Notes: a model not told the origin generated them from the sequence alone. A stretch of 64,000 nt of DNA from Spizellomyces punctatus DAOM BR117 (GCF_000182565.1 NW_015971540.1:930476-994475); one strand, 5' to 3'; positions 34,201 to 47,012 are shown, counted from the stretch's first letter. A program made the numbers and translations.

Positions 34201-36776
34201 GACCATCACCATGGATCAGCCGTAGGTCCAACTGTCATCTGTATACCCATGTAATGTGCGACATCAACTCTTTACTTGCTAGATATTTCATTGAGGCGAA
34301 GCGGCAAATGGCTGATATTTACCTCAAGTACAAAAATGACAAGAAAGCGTATGCCCGCTGCTACAGCGAGCTTGTCGAAAGGAACCCGACAGTGGAGAGC
34401 TGTCTATTACTGGGTGATGCTTATATGAATTTGCAAGAGGTAAGAGGCTACATCTTTTTGATATTTCCCCCGACACCCATCTGAATTTCTTCATCTTTCA
34501 TTCAGCCCGAAAAGGCCATCGCAATTTACGAGTCGGCAATGGATTCTAGTCCAGAAGCAAGCGTTTTGGCGAGCAAAATTGGCAAAGCTCTCGTTAGAAC
34601 CCACAACTATTCCCGCGTATGTTCCATGGCCACAGCCTTCAGATTTGGCCAGATTAATTAGAGATATGTTTCTAGGCAATAAGTTATTACGAATCCGCGC
34701 TTGCAAATGAATCTCCTATCGGCTCTATCCTGAGATACGACCTCGCCCAGCTATATAAAAAACTGCAGAGATACGATGATGCAGAAAAGATACTCACGGA
34801 AGCCTTGGAACATCCGCAAAGTATGGCAGGAATAATGGCAATTTCCTTCTTGCTAAAACTCACAATGCGTATAGCTGATGAAATATCCGACATCGAGCTG
34901 GATATTTCCTGTCAGACGCTTCTTGCACAGGTGTACCGATGCATGCAAAACCCAAAGAAAGCAGTAATGGCTTTACAGGAAGCACGCGATTTGCAAATGC
35001 GGTACGCTGACTTAAGTAATGCATCTTTAACTATCCATTCTGCCGCTCAACTGGATCTTTTAGGGTTTTGGCCAAAGAAGCAATGGCGGCAGATACCCGA
35101 CCACAGCGAACCAAATTGGCAGATATCAATTATGAGATTGCAGAGCTTTATTCCCGAGACCTAAAGGAGGTGGATAATGCCCTGACTCACTATAACGAGG
35201 CCATTGAAAATGATGAAGGCCACGCAAAGGTGCGAACATGGACTGAAGCAAACTTGCTTAAATATTTTGTATTTTCTTTCGTATTAATGTATTCACAACT
35301 GCAGTCTATTTTGGCAGTCTGCCAGATTTACCTTTCAAAAGGCGAGGTTGACTCTGCTCAACTACAATGCTCTAACTTGCTTCGCCTCGATACAACCAAT
35401 GAGGAGGCCACTATGTTGATGGCTGAGATCATGTATCGCAGTAATTCGCATGCAGAAGCAATCTTTCATTTTCGATCGCTTCTCGACCGCATTCCGACAC
35501 ATTACACTGCACTCGTTCGATTGATAGAGGTTCTGCGGAGAAGCGGAAAGTTGGACGAAATACCCAAGTATTTAAAACTGGCGGAGGAAAGTACGGTCAA
35601 GGTCAACTTGCATCCTGGCTACCACTATTGCAAAGGTCTGCATTACAGGTATGATTTTATGCCACACATTCAGTCGCAGTAATGTCAGCAGTTATAAACT
35701 CCATCTATTTTCTTGATAAAGATATTCAAATAGCCCGCATGAAGCGTTGAAGGAATTCAACTTCTGTCGGCGGGATACTGAATGGGGGGAGCGAGCATTG
35801 TATCACATGGTGGAGATCTTTCTTAATCCTGACAATGAAACGACAGGGGGAGAGGCACTGGAGGGGGCTGCCGACACTTCAGCCAGCGGCGGTAAGAAAG
35901 GCGACTCCGAACTATTAGCAATCTTGACGGCAGACAAGTTGTTGAAGGTAACCTTTTTCGTTTTTGACCAACACGACACAATCATGGTTAGCTGAACATT
36001 AACGAGTAGGAACTCCCTCAAAACCCAAAGTCGCTGCGAACGCAGGTTCTTGAATGTCACGCACTCATGGCAACAAAGCAGAAGGTTGAAATTGAACGTG
36101 CACTGGCCAAATTTGCAGAAATACTCAATACGGAGCGGGACTACGTGCCAGCGCTACTGGTATGTAACTTCTCTCCTTTTGCTCCCTCTTGAAAGAAGGG
36201 CTTCTAAGCCGCAATCGGCATGTATTAGGGTATGGCGGTGGGCTACATGCTGTTGAAGCAACCACCACGCGCAAGGAATCAACTGAAACGAATTGCTAAA
36301 ATGGAGTGGACAAGCGAGCTAGCTGATGATTTTGAACGCAGTTGGATCCTGCTTGCCGACATCTACATTCAGGTTTTGTTTTTGATTTTGTGGGAGGATG
36401 ATGCATCGAGGAACCAACAACTAATGCATCTCCTATATATCCCAAACAGGGTGGTAAATACGATCTAGCAACGGACCTTCTCAAGCGATGTCTGTCACAG
36501 AATCGCTCTTGCGCCAAAGCGTCGGAGTATTTGGGATTTATTATGGAGAAAGAAGCATCGTTTAAAGACGCAGCAGATCACTACGAAATTGCCTGGCAGC
36601 TCGATCGCGAAGCAAATCCCGCTATGGGATATAAATTGGCCTTCAACTATATGAAGGCAAAAAAGCATGTGGAGGCTATTGATGTTTGTCATAAGGTGCT
36701 AAAATTGTACCCGGATTATCCCAAGATGAGAAAGGAGATACTAGATAAAGCGAGGGCAAGCTTAAGATGCCCATGA
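31287..36776 (+). CDS. TTC21B: IFT139, intraflagellar transport complex A (tetratricopeptide repeat protein 21B)
   Basis: Starts MSADEDLAA and continues through about 20 short exons to the conserved end [11 protein letters not shown]. The family can be followed throughout: [188 protein letters not shown] and [18 protein letters not shown]. It is a near full-length TPR solenoid. IFT139 is a peripheral subunit of IFT-A, needed for retrograde transport in flagella, so the organism builds flagella. The start codon lies 94 bp downstream of a mobile element end, so the element probably supplies promoter or 5' UTR sequence. Confidence 0.95.
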
Positions 36777-36964
36777 AAGAATATTGTAGTTCCCTGTAAT
36801 TAAGAGCAAAAGAGCACATTAGAAGAAATCAGCCCACCCTCAACGGTCCTTGTAGCTCATCGCTTGAGTGCGCGTTTGTCGCAACGATTGAGAGTTAATG
36901 TACATTCTAATGTTCAGATAACTACATGCTCCCCGAGGTTTCATGCTCCAGTCCCCCTTTCATT

Positions 36965-38464
36965 TCAGATCGTGTCCGCACCCCTTGCTCCTACTGTGTT
37001 GCCTTTGCCTTTTGGATCACCATCCTCAGCGTGCATGCTGAAGACCCTATGCATGAGCGCAACAAAGTCCCTCGCATGGGGACCACTCTGCAAATCATCT
37101 GCGACACTACATATGTCTCTAAAAAGCCAATGCAATCCCAGATCCGGTCGCAATTTCGCCGAGCAAGTCTGGATAGCGGGCATAAAGCGTGCTCTCTTTT
37201 CAGTGGTAGGAGGAGTTTCCTCTGTTATTTCACTTTCCGAATTGAGCGTATGCGCAGCGTCCAGCGCCCTTTCCTCCGCCGCTGGAGAAACATGCTCTTC
37301 AGCCGAGGGGGTACTGTGCTTTTGTACTTCCGTCGCTAGATCGGAATCTACCAACATTTTCTCCAGAAGGGTGATGCTGGAGTCATCGAGCAGCTGTAAA
37401 TGAGTGCGAATGCGCTGCAAAATGGGCTCTTTTGAGCGGAACCATCGAAACCCATGTTCACCGCGAAGAAGACTAACGCAGTCCGGCATGTGATGCAAGC
37501 CAGCAACCATGCACAGCCTGGGAATCGCGACAATTACGATGGGATCAAACGTGTGAATTTGATTCCATGCTATGTAGCCACGTTGAACAGATCTTAGAAT
37601 CGTCTCGCTCATTAGAACCTAGGGCATTCAATTAAAATGAGTGACAAATACAATTGTGACTTGATAAATATTTCGCTTACTTGGAACATGTCCAGATCGT
37701 CAAACCGTCCCGGTCGACCATGATACGAAACGGAAAAGTAGCAAAAACAAATTTTTTCTTCGAATGCTGCCCATGCTTGATCAAAGTCTTTTAGGACGGG
37801 GTACAGGTCAAGATATGGAGATGACGAGCATGTCAGCGCCCTGGTACGAAACGCGAACCGAAGAGCGTCCATTGCAGCGTGCAATTGTCTTGCTGGTTCT
37901 ACAAGCTCTTGGGTAAAGTGCTCAATTCCTCGGATGCGGAACCCTCTACTCAATGCTTGGCAAGCAAATAGAATATTTTCGCTGAAGCCCCCTTCTAACT
38001 CTCTTTGATCTTCTGGCGGTAAGCGGGTCCGATAGTCTCGGGACGTTTTCAGGTCTTCATCCATGTCCATATAGATAAGGTATATTGTCTCAAGGAATAA
38101 GCGCTGGGCATGATGAACTCTCTCATTCCGCCTCTTGAATTTCTCTGAATTTGTGTCACGAACTTTTTGCAATGATATGACAGATTTCGTCAAGTGTTGA
38201 TCTGATGCAGGTAGGTCATATAATAATCCTTGCAATTGAAATTCATCTGTGTGTGTACGAACCTGCATACCAAAACAGGCTCAGCGGCTGCGTTTCGTTC
38301 AGTCTTGGAGGAATTTCATTCTCAAGGGGCCTCCAAGCACAAAATTGAAATATTTGGGCAACGGTGTAGCCACCCGGGGGAGGTAAGGACGTTTGCGACA
38401 AACGTCTTTGCGATCTTGCTGACCTAGGGAAGCTGGTACTCTCTGTTGCTGACTGTGGAGCCAT
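36965..38464 (-). CDS. Lst2/ZFYVE28-like protein (no FYVE finger seen)
   Basis: Exons 38263-38464, 37681-38246 and 36965-37618 give 473 aa. N-terminal WYA|DEFQLQGLLYDLPASD matches the FYYADEELNQVAAELDS opening of lateral signalling target protein 2. The helical body follows: FSENILFACQALSRGFRIRG, ELVEPARQLHAAMDALRFAF, VLKDFDQAWAAFEEKICFCY and FDPIVIVAIPRLCMVAGLH. The Lst2 core (DP--M--IPRL-IV-GL) is plain. Homologues end in a FYVE zinc finger and regulate endosomal receptor traffic or TOR; here the protein stops after a Glu-rich tail with no FYVE cysteines. Joining exons 1 and 2 requires removing only 16 nt (38247-38262), see findings. Confidence 0.65.
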
Positions 38465-38653
38465 CGTCAAGTAACCTCCATTGGGCAGCAGACCATCCTG
38501 CTTCTGACACGTTCACCGATTCTTACGTCAGCATAGTCCCGCGTCCTTTGGTTGCTTACGTTTTCATGAGCAGCGTGAGATGCCCACGTGATCACAAAAC
38601 CAACGCGTGGATGTTGCGGGAACTGCGTGCCCTACGCCCATACCAGATCAGCG
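38465..38653. promoter_or_regulatory. Divergent promoter interval (Lst2-like / YIPF6-like)
   Basis: 189 bp between two opposing start codons. No motif is assigned. Confidence 0.35.
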
Positions 38654-39829
38654 ATGAGTGCCACATACGGGACAGATGCAAATGCGGGCTTTGAACCTTA
38701 CGAATTTGGCGAGTTTGGTGGACAAAGCGATGAAGCTGAATTTTTGAAGGGCACGGGAAGAGGGACGGCGGGTTTTGCGGGGGACTTGAGTTCCCCAACT
38801 GTCTCTATTCCGGTATCTGGGAACATGGGCCCCGCTGGGAATGGGCCGACACCTACCTTAGATACGCTCGACGAACCGGTGTCAGCTACTATTGTTAGTA
38901 GGGCTTCCAAGTATTATACCCAGCGAGTATGTCCATAAACTGACCCTTCGTGCCGCAGCTTAGAGACCTTCGTAGCATTTGGGGAAAACTGCGACAAGTG
39001 CTGTTACCGAAACAAGACAGCAAAAACATTTTGAGAGATTGTGAGTATTAAGGGGACCGAAAAGTTCTTGGCTTTATGCGTTAGTTGCCGGGAGCCCGTA
39101 AACGTGCTTTTTTAGGGGATCTATGGGGACCGCTCCTTTTGTGTCTCGCTCTCTCAATGTACGATATTCCATTATGGAGTGGACTCGGATCTTGTTGGAT
39201 AACATGCCTGCATTTTTAGACGATTGACTATCAAAGCGCCACAAGATCAAATACCCCAGGTCTTCACTGCTATTTTTGTGATTGTTTGGTGTGGTGCGGC
39301 CGTTGTCACGTTGAACTCCAAACTACTCGGAGGAACCATGTAAGCTTTCTGGAATCTTGCGAGTACTGTATACGGTTAGCGACATGAATGTTCTGATCTA
39401 CCGGCGTCTATTGCCGCATAGGTCCTTTTTTCAAAGTGTCTGTGTCCTCGGCTACTGCATATTTCCCCTCGTTATTGCCGCTATTATCAGCCTTTTTGTG
39501 CCACTGATTGGCCGCGTTGTATTAGTCAGCGTCGCATTCGCGTGGTCTGTATATGGTACGTGCAAGAAGCCCGAAGTGCAGTGCCGGCTTGTTTTCGGTT
39601 GTACTAAGGTCGTGCATTGTAGCTTCGGTTAGCTTTCTCTCAGATGTCAGTCTAAACCAACGAAGAGCATTGGCATTGTACCCAATGTGCCTTTTTTATT
39701 TTGTCATTGGATGGATGGTACGCATTGTATTTATGTACGTGTCCCCGGTTCTGGATACTGACCGACCTCCTGTAGGTTTTGATTTCAAAGTCCTTTTGGG
39801 AATCGGCGCCATATGATGGCACTCCTTAA
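38654..39829 (+). CDS. YIPF6/Yip4-type Golgi membrane protein
   Basis: First exon 38654-38926 encodes a Gly/Ser-rich cytosolic tail (MSATYGTDANAGFEPYEFG). Later short exons give the Yip domain: DLWGPLLLCLALSM, FTAIFVIVWCGAAVVTLNSK, LLGGTMSFFQSVCVLGYCIF and PLVIAAIISLFVPLIGR, then SLNQRRALALYPMCLFYFVI. The DLWGPLL and TLNSKLLGG-SFFQS-CVLGYC signatures with five hydrophobic spans are those of YIPF6 and yeast Yip4. Yip proteins bind Rab/Ypt GTPases and act in ER-Golgi membrane traffic. The end (GWMVLISKSFWESAPYDGTP) follows a last intron. Its 3' end is about 30 bp from the converging beta-adaptin gene. Confidence 0.9.
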
Positions 39830-39859
39830 ATTGCTTGAAACAATCAATAAGGGCTTTTT

Positions 39860-42800
39860 CTAAAGATCTCTTCGAGTCACATATCCTATCAATATAATGC
39901 ATTGTAATGCCGCTATCTGTGATTGCCTGTGAAAATAGCTCGAGTTGGCGGACGATAAATTGTCGTAAGCCTTCTGATGTTCGCACTTACCAACAATATC
40001 CTCTGCTATAAATGCATTGAAATAGTAGATTCCAAGGTTATTCTTCAATGCAATTTGAATCAAATTGGGAGGGTCCATTTTCTGCACGCCACCGGACGTG
40101 CTCAACCGTAATAAGACATCTGCGCTCTGATTTGGCGCTAATGGCTCGGGAACCTGAAGGGAGGCTGCAGGTGTGATACCGTATCTAAATTCCAGCCAGG
40201 ATAAGGCGTTTAATCTAACATTTTGGAAACGGCATGGCAAGTGCGAAGACTTACGTATTAGTGTTGAACTGAATTGCAAATTCAGTCATTGGCCCTGATG
40301 TTCGGTTCGCAAAACTTAGCTCCAGATAGAGGTCCCCATTCCTTCTGGTGAAGGCTCCTTGCACGTCGAGCCCCTTTGCATTGGCCGAAGTCAAAAAGGA
40401 GACCTTTGGAGTTGTGCTAGTCGCGCCAACCATAGGCTCAAAGCCGCCGGGTTGATAGGTAGGGGTAGATGTTGAGGGAGATAGGTCAGTAAGCCCAAGA
40501 AGATCGTCAATGGCGCTTGTTTGTGTCCTCATTGGTGGAGGTGTGGCAACTGCAGGAGACCCTGCAGACGGACCACCAAAGTCGAGATCGAGGAGATTGT
40601 CAATACCGCCACCGACCACAGCGTTCACCTGGGCTGCCACTGTGCGTGCGTCGACCTCCGGCTCCTCGCCTTCCAAATCAAGGCTAAAGGGGAAAAAGAA
40701 GGTGGCGTGAACAAGAGTGATAAGAAGACCATCAGCCACATTTGTGCAAATAATATACTGTACTAACACTTCTCGAGTACGACCAATTTCCACGGAGGTA
40801 CCTCCAAGGAGTGAAGGTGACTTGTGGTAGACAGAGGCAAGACTTCCGATATTATGGAGTAGCTCATCTAGTAATGATTCACTGACCGTAGCAGTGTCGG
40901 CTTCGATTGGGGGTTTCTCCGCCAAGACTACAGCCTACAATGGGAGGTGCTGAGTTTACGCTCGTAATGCATGTAGATCGTCTCCACAAACCTTCGCAGT
41001 TTGTGGATTACTCGATAAGAGTCGCCAATATATGTAGGCTCGATCCCGAATATCTGGGTTATCGCAGCCTTGGGTGGCCGTAGTCAGAATTCGTTGAACA
41101 ATCTCTTGTGCAGCACCCGGTTTCTTCAAAAACAATTTGACGGAAGCCGAGATAAGCTGCAGCTGAACCTAACAAAAGATAAGCACACATTGATATTGCG
41201 ATGCGGCCGAATCTCTTCTGTAACGTTCTCGGATCCATACCATAGATGTCTCATCTTTAAAACCCTCCAAGAAAAACTCTAGCAGCTCAGTAGCATTGTC
41301 AATTCGGTCGGCATATTCGCCAACAATCCAGATTAGAGAAGCTTTTGCTTCTGGTTCGTCCAATGTATCGAGGTTTTCGCACAGAGCGGGTATAATACCC
41401 TCATATCTATTTGGGTACTTGCGAAAGATATCCTGAAACAGAGAGCGATAAGCAAATAGCTCATATAACGAGTGTATGATAGTTGAAATCACCTTGATGA
41501 CGACAATAGCCTCCTGCACAACATGGCTGACCTTTGTCTTGATCAAATCAAGCAAAGCATTCACACATTTTTCTGATGCTGATTCAATCTTCACGGCACA
41601 CCGTCCTATGGCACCGACAGATTTTCGTACAAAATCGACATCCACCTCGTTCGCATACCTATGAATATTGCGAGGCCCAAAGTTAGATGTTTCATCGGAA
41701 TGAAAAATCAATCTCTTCTCACTCCCGTAGTTCGGATAACACTTGGTCGACATTCTTGTCGGAGCATAACTTGATTATGACTTCCAATTTCTCAAGTTTC
41801 ACGTAGGGCGGATCATTATATTTAATGAAGAATACTCGAATTTCTTGATTCAGAACGTCCGCCCGTTTTTGAAGAATCAGATTGATGTTTCGCAAAGCGA
41901 CATATTGTATCTCCGGCTCTGATGACAGTAAAGTGACTGTACACAAGTTATTTCAATCAATAGTCCCGAATGCGAAATTTGCCAGGCTAGCCATTACCTA
42001 ATGGGGGAGCCATCTTCCTTGTGATTTGCTTTAAAAGTTCGTCATTAGTGATGAATTCCAGGTAGATCATCAACACCTAACAGTTCGTACGAATGATTGT
42101 ATCAGTCACCTGCTGTCCAGACTGACAGAGCGTAGTAACGCGAACCCACCCTCACTGCCGACAGCACAACACTGGCATTGGCATGTTGCAACCGGGGCAG
42201 TACCCGCTCCGCGATATCGCCCGCCTCACGAGTGTCATGCGGACGATAACTAGCTAACGAATTAAGAATGCAGATTTGGCCCCATCTGTAGGAAAATAGA
42301 ATCCATTAGATAGTGAAAATCAGTCGGAAAGGCGTGTGCTTACTCTGTGCATTCATTCAAAGCCGCTAACAGTTTCGTGAGTATGCTTCTGTTGACGACA
42401 AATACGTCACGCCGAACAGAAGCTTCACTAATTTCGGCAAGCGCAGCGACAGCGTTCGCAATCACCTATTTCAGGCAGTTGCAAATGCGGCCCAAGGATC
42501 AGGATGCGAACGCATACCTGAGTCGAATGTAACTCTCAGCCATACCATTGGATTTCTATCTGAGAGCATGTCTTGAACGATAGTAATCAGACCGTTGTCA
42601 ATCGCAATCATAGGTGAAAGGTCGTAGAGTTTGGCCACGCACAAGGCTGCGGTCTTCCGGACATATGGGTCTTCGTCCTACGGTAGGGGCTTAACATACT
42701 TGTCGCAAAATCGCAACAATAACTTAATTTGACAACATCAACCTTTAATCCCTTCTTCAATGGCTCCAATAGATAATCAATTATCTTCTCCACTCGTAGC

Positions 42801-43282
42801 ATACCCATCGTCCTGATTGCGAGCGCACGAATCAACGGGTTCACATCGTCTGTGTCCTGTTGACAAGATTAACTTCTGTCATAGTTAGGGCTAAAAAGTT
42901 CACTTTTTAACCTTAACGAATGTGTTCACGGCCAGAATAACGAGTTCTGGCTGGGTCCTCGCGTAATTGATGAGGTAGAGGTAGACCAACTTCTTGAGTT
43001 CAAGATCCTCCGTCTGCATGTTCTTGACCACATCCGCAAAAAGACTGCTGACATCTTTTCCTATAGTCATATTGGCAATGACCTTTTTGACGGTCTCTTT
43101 TCGTTTCTCTCTGTATTCACTGTTTAAATCGGCTTTCAATTCAAAGTTCTCGCCTGTTGGGGGTAATGGGTCGCCACCATTAGGAGCGTGCCATGGGCCC
43201 ACGCGACGTTAACTGTGGCCGTTGAGATCCCACCTTTCTTCGTCGTGGAGAAAAACTTTGGACCCCGCACCGCAGCTGCCAT
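39860..43282 (-). CDS. AP-1/AP-2 beta-adaptin
   Basis: Exon 1 encodes [17 protein letters not shown]; then [40 protein letters not shown] and [20 protein letters not shown]. Trunk repeats continue with [80 protein letters not shown] and [20 protein letters not shown]. The hinge has clathrin-box-like acidic/Leu motifs ([18 protein letters not shown]). The ear begins [19 protein letters not shown] and runs to [21 protein letters not shown] single beta subunit related to both AP-1 and AP-2 is usual in fungi. The ear seems to stop soon after its sandwich half; the platform subdomain is not visible before the gene meets YIPF6. The 3' end is approximate. Confidence 0.88.
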
Positions 43283-43424
43283 CTTGAAAGTTATGTTGGG
43301 AAAAACAAAATGTCTAGGATTGCCCCCACGACGGTTCACACAATGTAACTGCTGTGCCATTGGCTTACGTAAGATTGGAGCTATTATTTTGGACCAAAGA
43401 AAGTTGGGGACATGGCTATGGGAG

Positions 43425-45006
43425 CTACACTACAACCCCAGCTAGCGCCGGCCGGGAACGATCCGTCAAGTAGACATGCCCATCATCATGTCTTTCTCGC
43501 TCTAAAGGCATCCAGGGCACCGCCGGGCAGCGTGGAATGGGTTTAGGGGTGTATTGCGAGCGCATAGTCGTCCCCCAGTCCCGGTCGTCGTGCTGTGGAT
43601 TGTAAGTCGCCCTTGGTCTGAAGTCAGCCTCGCGAGTTTGGTGTGCGGGAGGCTGATAGTCCAGGCGGTGTGTGCTTGTCGCATCAAACTTTGTTGGAAC
43701 CGCTTGGTACTTGGGGACAATGCGCAGAAGCCTCTCCACCGTTTTCGGTTGATAGTTATCGTGGTCTGCAGGCAACCTTGTGTCAAAGTTGCAGTCAAAC
43801 AGTAATAAGAGGACAAAGCTTACATGTAGTAGAATCCTGGAAAACGGATTGGTTAGGAGTGTATATAGCCTTTTTCTTCGGTTCCTTGGTCGGTAAGGTC
43901 CAACGGCGGAAGCTGTCTCGATTGGTGGTGACACCTTCAAACTTTACCGGAGACACCACATACGCTTGACGGGGAGCCTAAGCACTTGAATGAGGAAGGA
44001 GGCCGATGGAAAATTAGGAAAGAAAGGGTATACCATGGACAAGGAACTCCTGGGTAACTGATGACCCACGTATGTGGCGCCTGTCGTCGACTTAAATTCC
44101 CTGTGCTCGCCTTATATAAACGTCGTGAAGTAGTGCCAATCAAGGTTACAAAATTACCTGTCTTCTGTTGGACTGACGTAGCTGGCTACCTCTCGAGACT
44201 TTGCTGGAGGAGGAACAGGCCAAGCGCGATAATCTGCATCGTGCGTCGTTACACCTTCAAATCTGGTATTAGGTTTGAGGTAGTCAGCAGCCTTTCGAAA
44301 GGGCCTGGACTGCAATTCAAACGGGCGGAAGTCCCGTCTGTTGGTGGTCTGGCCATCGAATTTGGCTATGAAACAACTACCGTCAGCAGAACCTCAACAC
44401 ATCAGAATGTGGTGTCAATGCTCACCGGTGTTCTCAATATGGTTTGCTTTGGGTCTCATTGATGATACAGTGGTGATTGGCCAAGCAGGAAAGTCATGCT
44501 TCTGAGTAGTGGTAGAATCAAACGGAGCGTCATTTCGAGCATATACGACCTTTTTGGGCTGGCGGTACGCATGAGAATGGCGCTGGGCGGAGATACACTT
44601 TAACCAAAGTACTTACCGGCATCTGCGGGGGAAATGCGTGAGCTACAAACTTTTCCCGACTGTCTCCAATAAAGGGTAGTTTAGCACTTGATGATACATT
44701 TATCAGATCGAGTGGGGAACATCTCATACTTTTCAGTAGAACCATAAAAATCCCCTCCAATTGAGAGCTGCTGGGGATGGGCCTTTCCCCGCAATCGTCT
44801 CTCCGTCTGATACTTCACATAATTGTCTCCATATTCTGGAAGGATCTTATGTTTTAACAGAGCCCTGCCACAAAATGAGACATGTTCTTACCGGTATGAG
44901 CGTCAAGATGCCCTTCCACAGTTCTTGCAACTTTGCACAACTTATGCCTGCCGCAGGTGCAAACAGCGCAGATGCATTTTTCTTCATGCTTCCTAGAATC
45001 ATGCAT
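43425..45006 (-). CDS. SAXO/FAM154-like axonemal microtubule protein
   Basis: Exon 1 starts MHDSRKHEEKCICAVCTCGR and HKL; Cys-I-Cys-x2-Cys-x-Cys-GRH is the N-terminal signature of SAXO1/2 (stabiliser of axonemal microtubules, FAM154). Next comes EYGDNYVKYQTERRLRGKAH. The following exons carry the degenerate Mn-type repeats, each with an aromatic, a Thr pair and a D/NY: ATSTHRLDYQPPAHQ, READFRPRATYNPQH and GTTMRSQYTPKPIPRCPAVP. SAXO proteins bind microtubules inside cilia, so this is another flagellar gene in the window. The stop follows RPALAGVVV. Internal exon limits between 43950 and 44880 were not all resolved. Confidence 0.75.
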
Positions 45007-45192
45007 TGTAGGAAGCGCCAATCTATTCCAGTGTTGACCCGAGTACGAGAAGGTTGAAGCAAGGTCTTCCAGGGGATATATCAGCTATTCATTCATGCAA
45101 CTTATATTCGATCGGCCAAAAATCAAAAAATAGCATCGGGGAATTTGACGATTAGCTGTAGGTAAGCAGAACGCGTGACTAAACCCTTCTTT

Positions 45193-45918
45193 AGTGTGCA
45201 GGTGGTAGAAAATGTCACTAGGGACAAATTCTCCCTCCAACCCACTACAGCCGGTTCTAATTTACAATTAGCCAGCCTGTCCAACCCTTCATAACCTATC
45301 CTGCAAACGAGTCCCACCCCATCCTAACTCGCTACAGATTCCGGCCTGGGTTGAACTGGGGTACGTGCAAAGCAGCACGATTCCACTAACTACCACTAGG
45401 CCCAATTACACATGCGATACATTACGGTTGTTTCTAACCGGGTAACTAAGCCCACCACCACGAGAGAAATCCTACAAAGCCTTTGATTCCGAAATTCTTT
45501 AGTCGGAGGATGTTCAGATACTAATTAAACCAGAATTAGACTCGGAATCCGCGTGGGAAAAATCAGCAAGATATACCTGCGATCGTAGCAATATAGTAGT
45601 AGCAGCGTTTGCAAGGGGTTATGTTGTTGTTGTCGGGCGGGCGAGGTCCTCGACACCAGAGCAGTATTCTCATGGTGGACTTGAGAGTTGAGCGTTGGGC
45701 AGATGCTTGCGAGTCGAGAATGGGTAAAGAGGAAAGAGGGAAAAGGCCCCCCTTTTATAGACCTTTGGCATGCGCCTCACCGCAGTTTAAAAAAAAAAAC
45801 ATTACATGCATGCCTCACCGCTTTGAGCGATAGATGGGGGTGCTGATTATGCGATATGATTAACCGGATTATCCGGATAATAATGGGTTCTAGTGCCATT
45901 TTCAATCACCTCCACACT
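45193..45918. mobile_element. Second non-autonomous relative of the Fanzor transposon (726 bp)
   Basis: 29-nt terminal inverted repeats at 45193-45221 (AGTGTGCAGG...GTCACTAG) and 45890-45918 (CTAGTGCCA...CCTCCACACT), the latter matching the corresponding end of the 30447-31193 element almost base for base. TA precedes the left end; the right flank is TC, so the duplication has decayed or mutated. Internal sequence aligns to the other short element, with one 90-bp block (45699-45788 versus 30965-31054) differing at only two positions. By analogy the left end (CATA side) is at 45918; its flank reads CAGA in element orientation. The region equivalent to the omega-RNA module is strongly diverged, with a hairpin at 45364-45379 instead. 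No protein-coding content. Confidence 0.75.
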
Positions 45919-45939
45919 CTGCTGGAACTGGTTCGGTCA

Positions 45940-47012
45940 ATGGACATGCGCGAAATGGGGAATGGTTCCCAACAGGACAGTTCAGATCCGTTCGGGGCAT
46001 TCGACATTGACGAAGCAGATTTGGAGCCACTCTATCATCAGGACCGGCTATGCTGTCCACAATGCAGACGAAATCACAAAGTTTTTTGCCCCCGCTGCGG
46101 TAATAACGACAAGACTGGCACCCGCAAAAGAGAAGGGAACTCACTTTTCTATATGCCTTTCTTACTTTACTATAGGCATACCATTAGGCCATACACCTCC
46201 CCATGTCCAATTGCCGATATCTGTGGACATGTATGTTCGACAAGCAGTGTTCTAAAGCTATGACACTCATTCTCGTCGTGCAGTTACCGTGACCCGCGAG
46301 AAACTGAGGGCAAAAGTACGTCAGCACATGCGCGCATCATTGCGCCTGATTCAGTTACAATTAAGGTATGCCTCTGCATGTCGTCCGTCATGTACCAGAA
46401 GGCCAATATAAGTATGGTTGTAGGTAGAAAATATGGTGAAAGCGCCGGATACGTCGAGCATTACAAAGTATACAGATCCGCAACGATGTCTTCTTCTCTT
46501 TCCCTCCGAGGTGTGAGCTGCATGATTTGGCTTCTGACCTGTTGCTGTGTTTGTCATCGATTCCTTCATATGGCTAGGATGCCCTACCGCTAGCTGACAT
46601 AGAGCCAGGTTCTTTCGACAAACTGATTGTGCTTGATGGAACGTGGAAACAAGGGAAGGCGATGGCTGGTGCAATAGCTGGTCAGAGCTTTCAGAGAGTG
46701 TCTATCCGAAGTCGCCGGACCCTCTTTTGGCGTTACCAGCCTTTTGGAGAGACCTACCTGTCGACGATTGAGGCAGTGTACTGGTTCTTTCGAGACTTTC
46801 ATGACGCATATAGCAGAGATCCTTACGATGGTCGCTACGACAATCTATTATTCTATTTTAAACTGCAGTGGGGCCTGATTCAGGACATCTATTCTAGAAA
46901 TCCACAGAAACAGTTCACGTCAAGGAAATTGGATGGGGAAAGTTACATCCGGGGAAGGGCGAGACTGCAGAATAGTGCGAGTCCTCCTGATACGGAGGAA
47001 GCGCAAACTTAA
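45940..47012 (+). CDS. DTWD1: DTWD1, tRNA-uridine aminocarboxypropyltransferase
   Basis: Starts MDMREMGNGSQQDSSDPFGA, only 21 bp after a mobile element. Zinc-ribbon-like Cys pairs follow (CCPQCRRNHKVFCPRCG), then, after splicing, GIPLGHTPPHVQLPISVDM, RDPRETEGKSTSAHARIIAP, LIVLDGTWKQGKAMAGAI (the D-x-TW motif of the DTW domain), RRTLFWRYQ, ETYLSTIEAVYWFFRDFHDA and YDNLLFYFKLQWGLI. The last three blocks are the conserved C-terminal DTW-domain signature of human DTWD1. The enzyme adds the acp group from SAM to uridine 20 of tRNA (acp3U). An upstream in-frame ATG lies inside the element and could extend the protein by ~20 residues; I prefer 45940. Confidence 0.9.
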
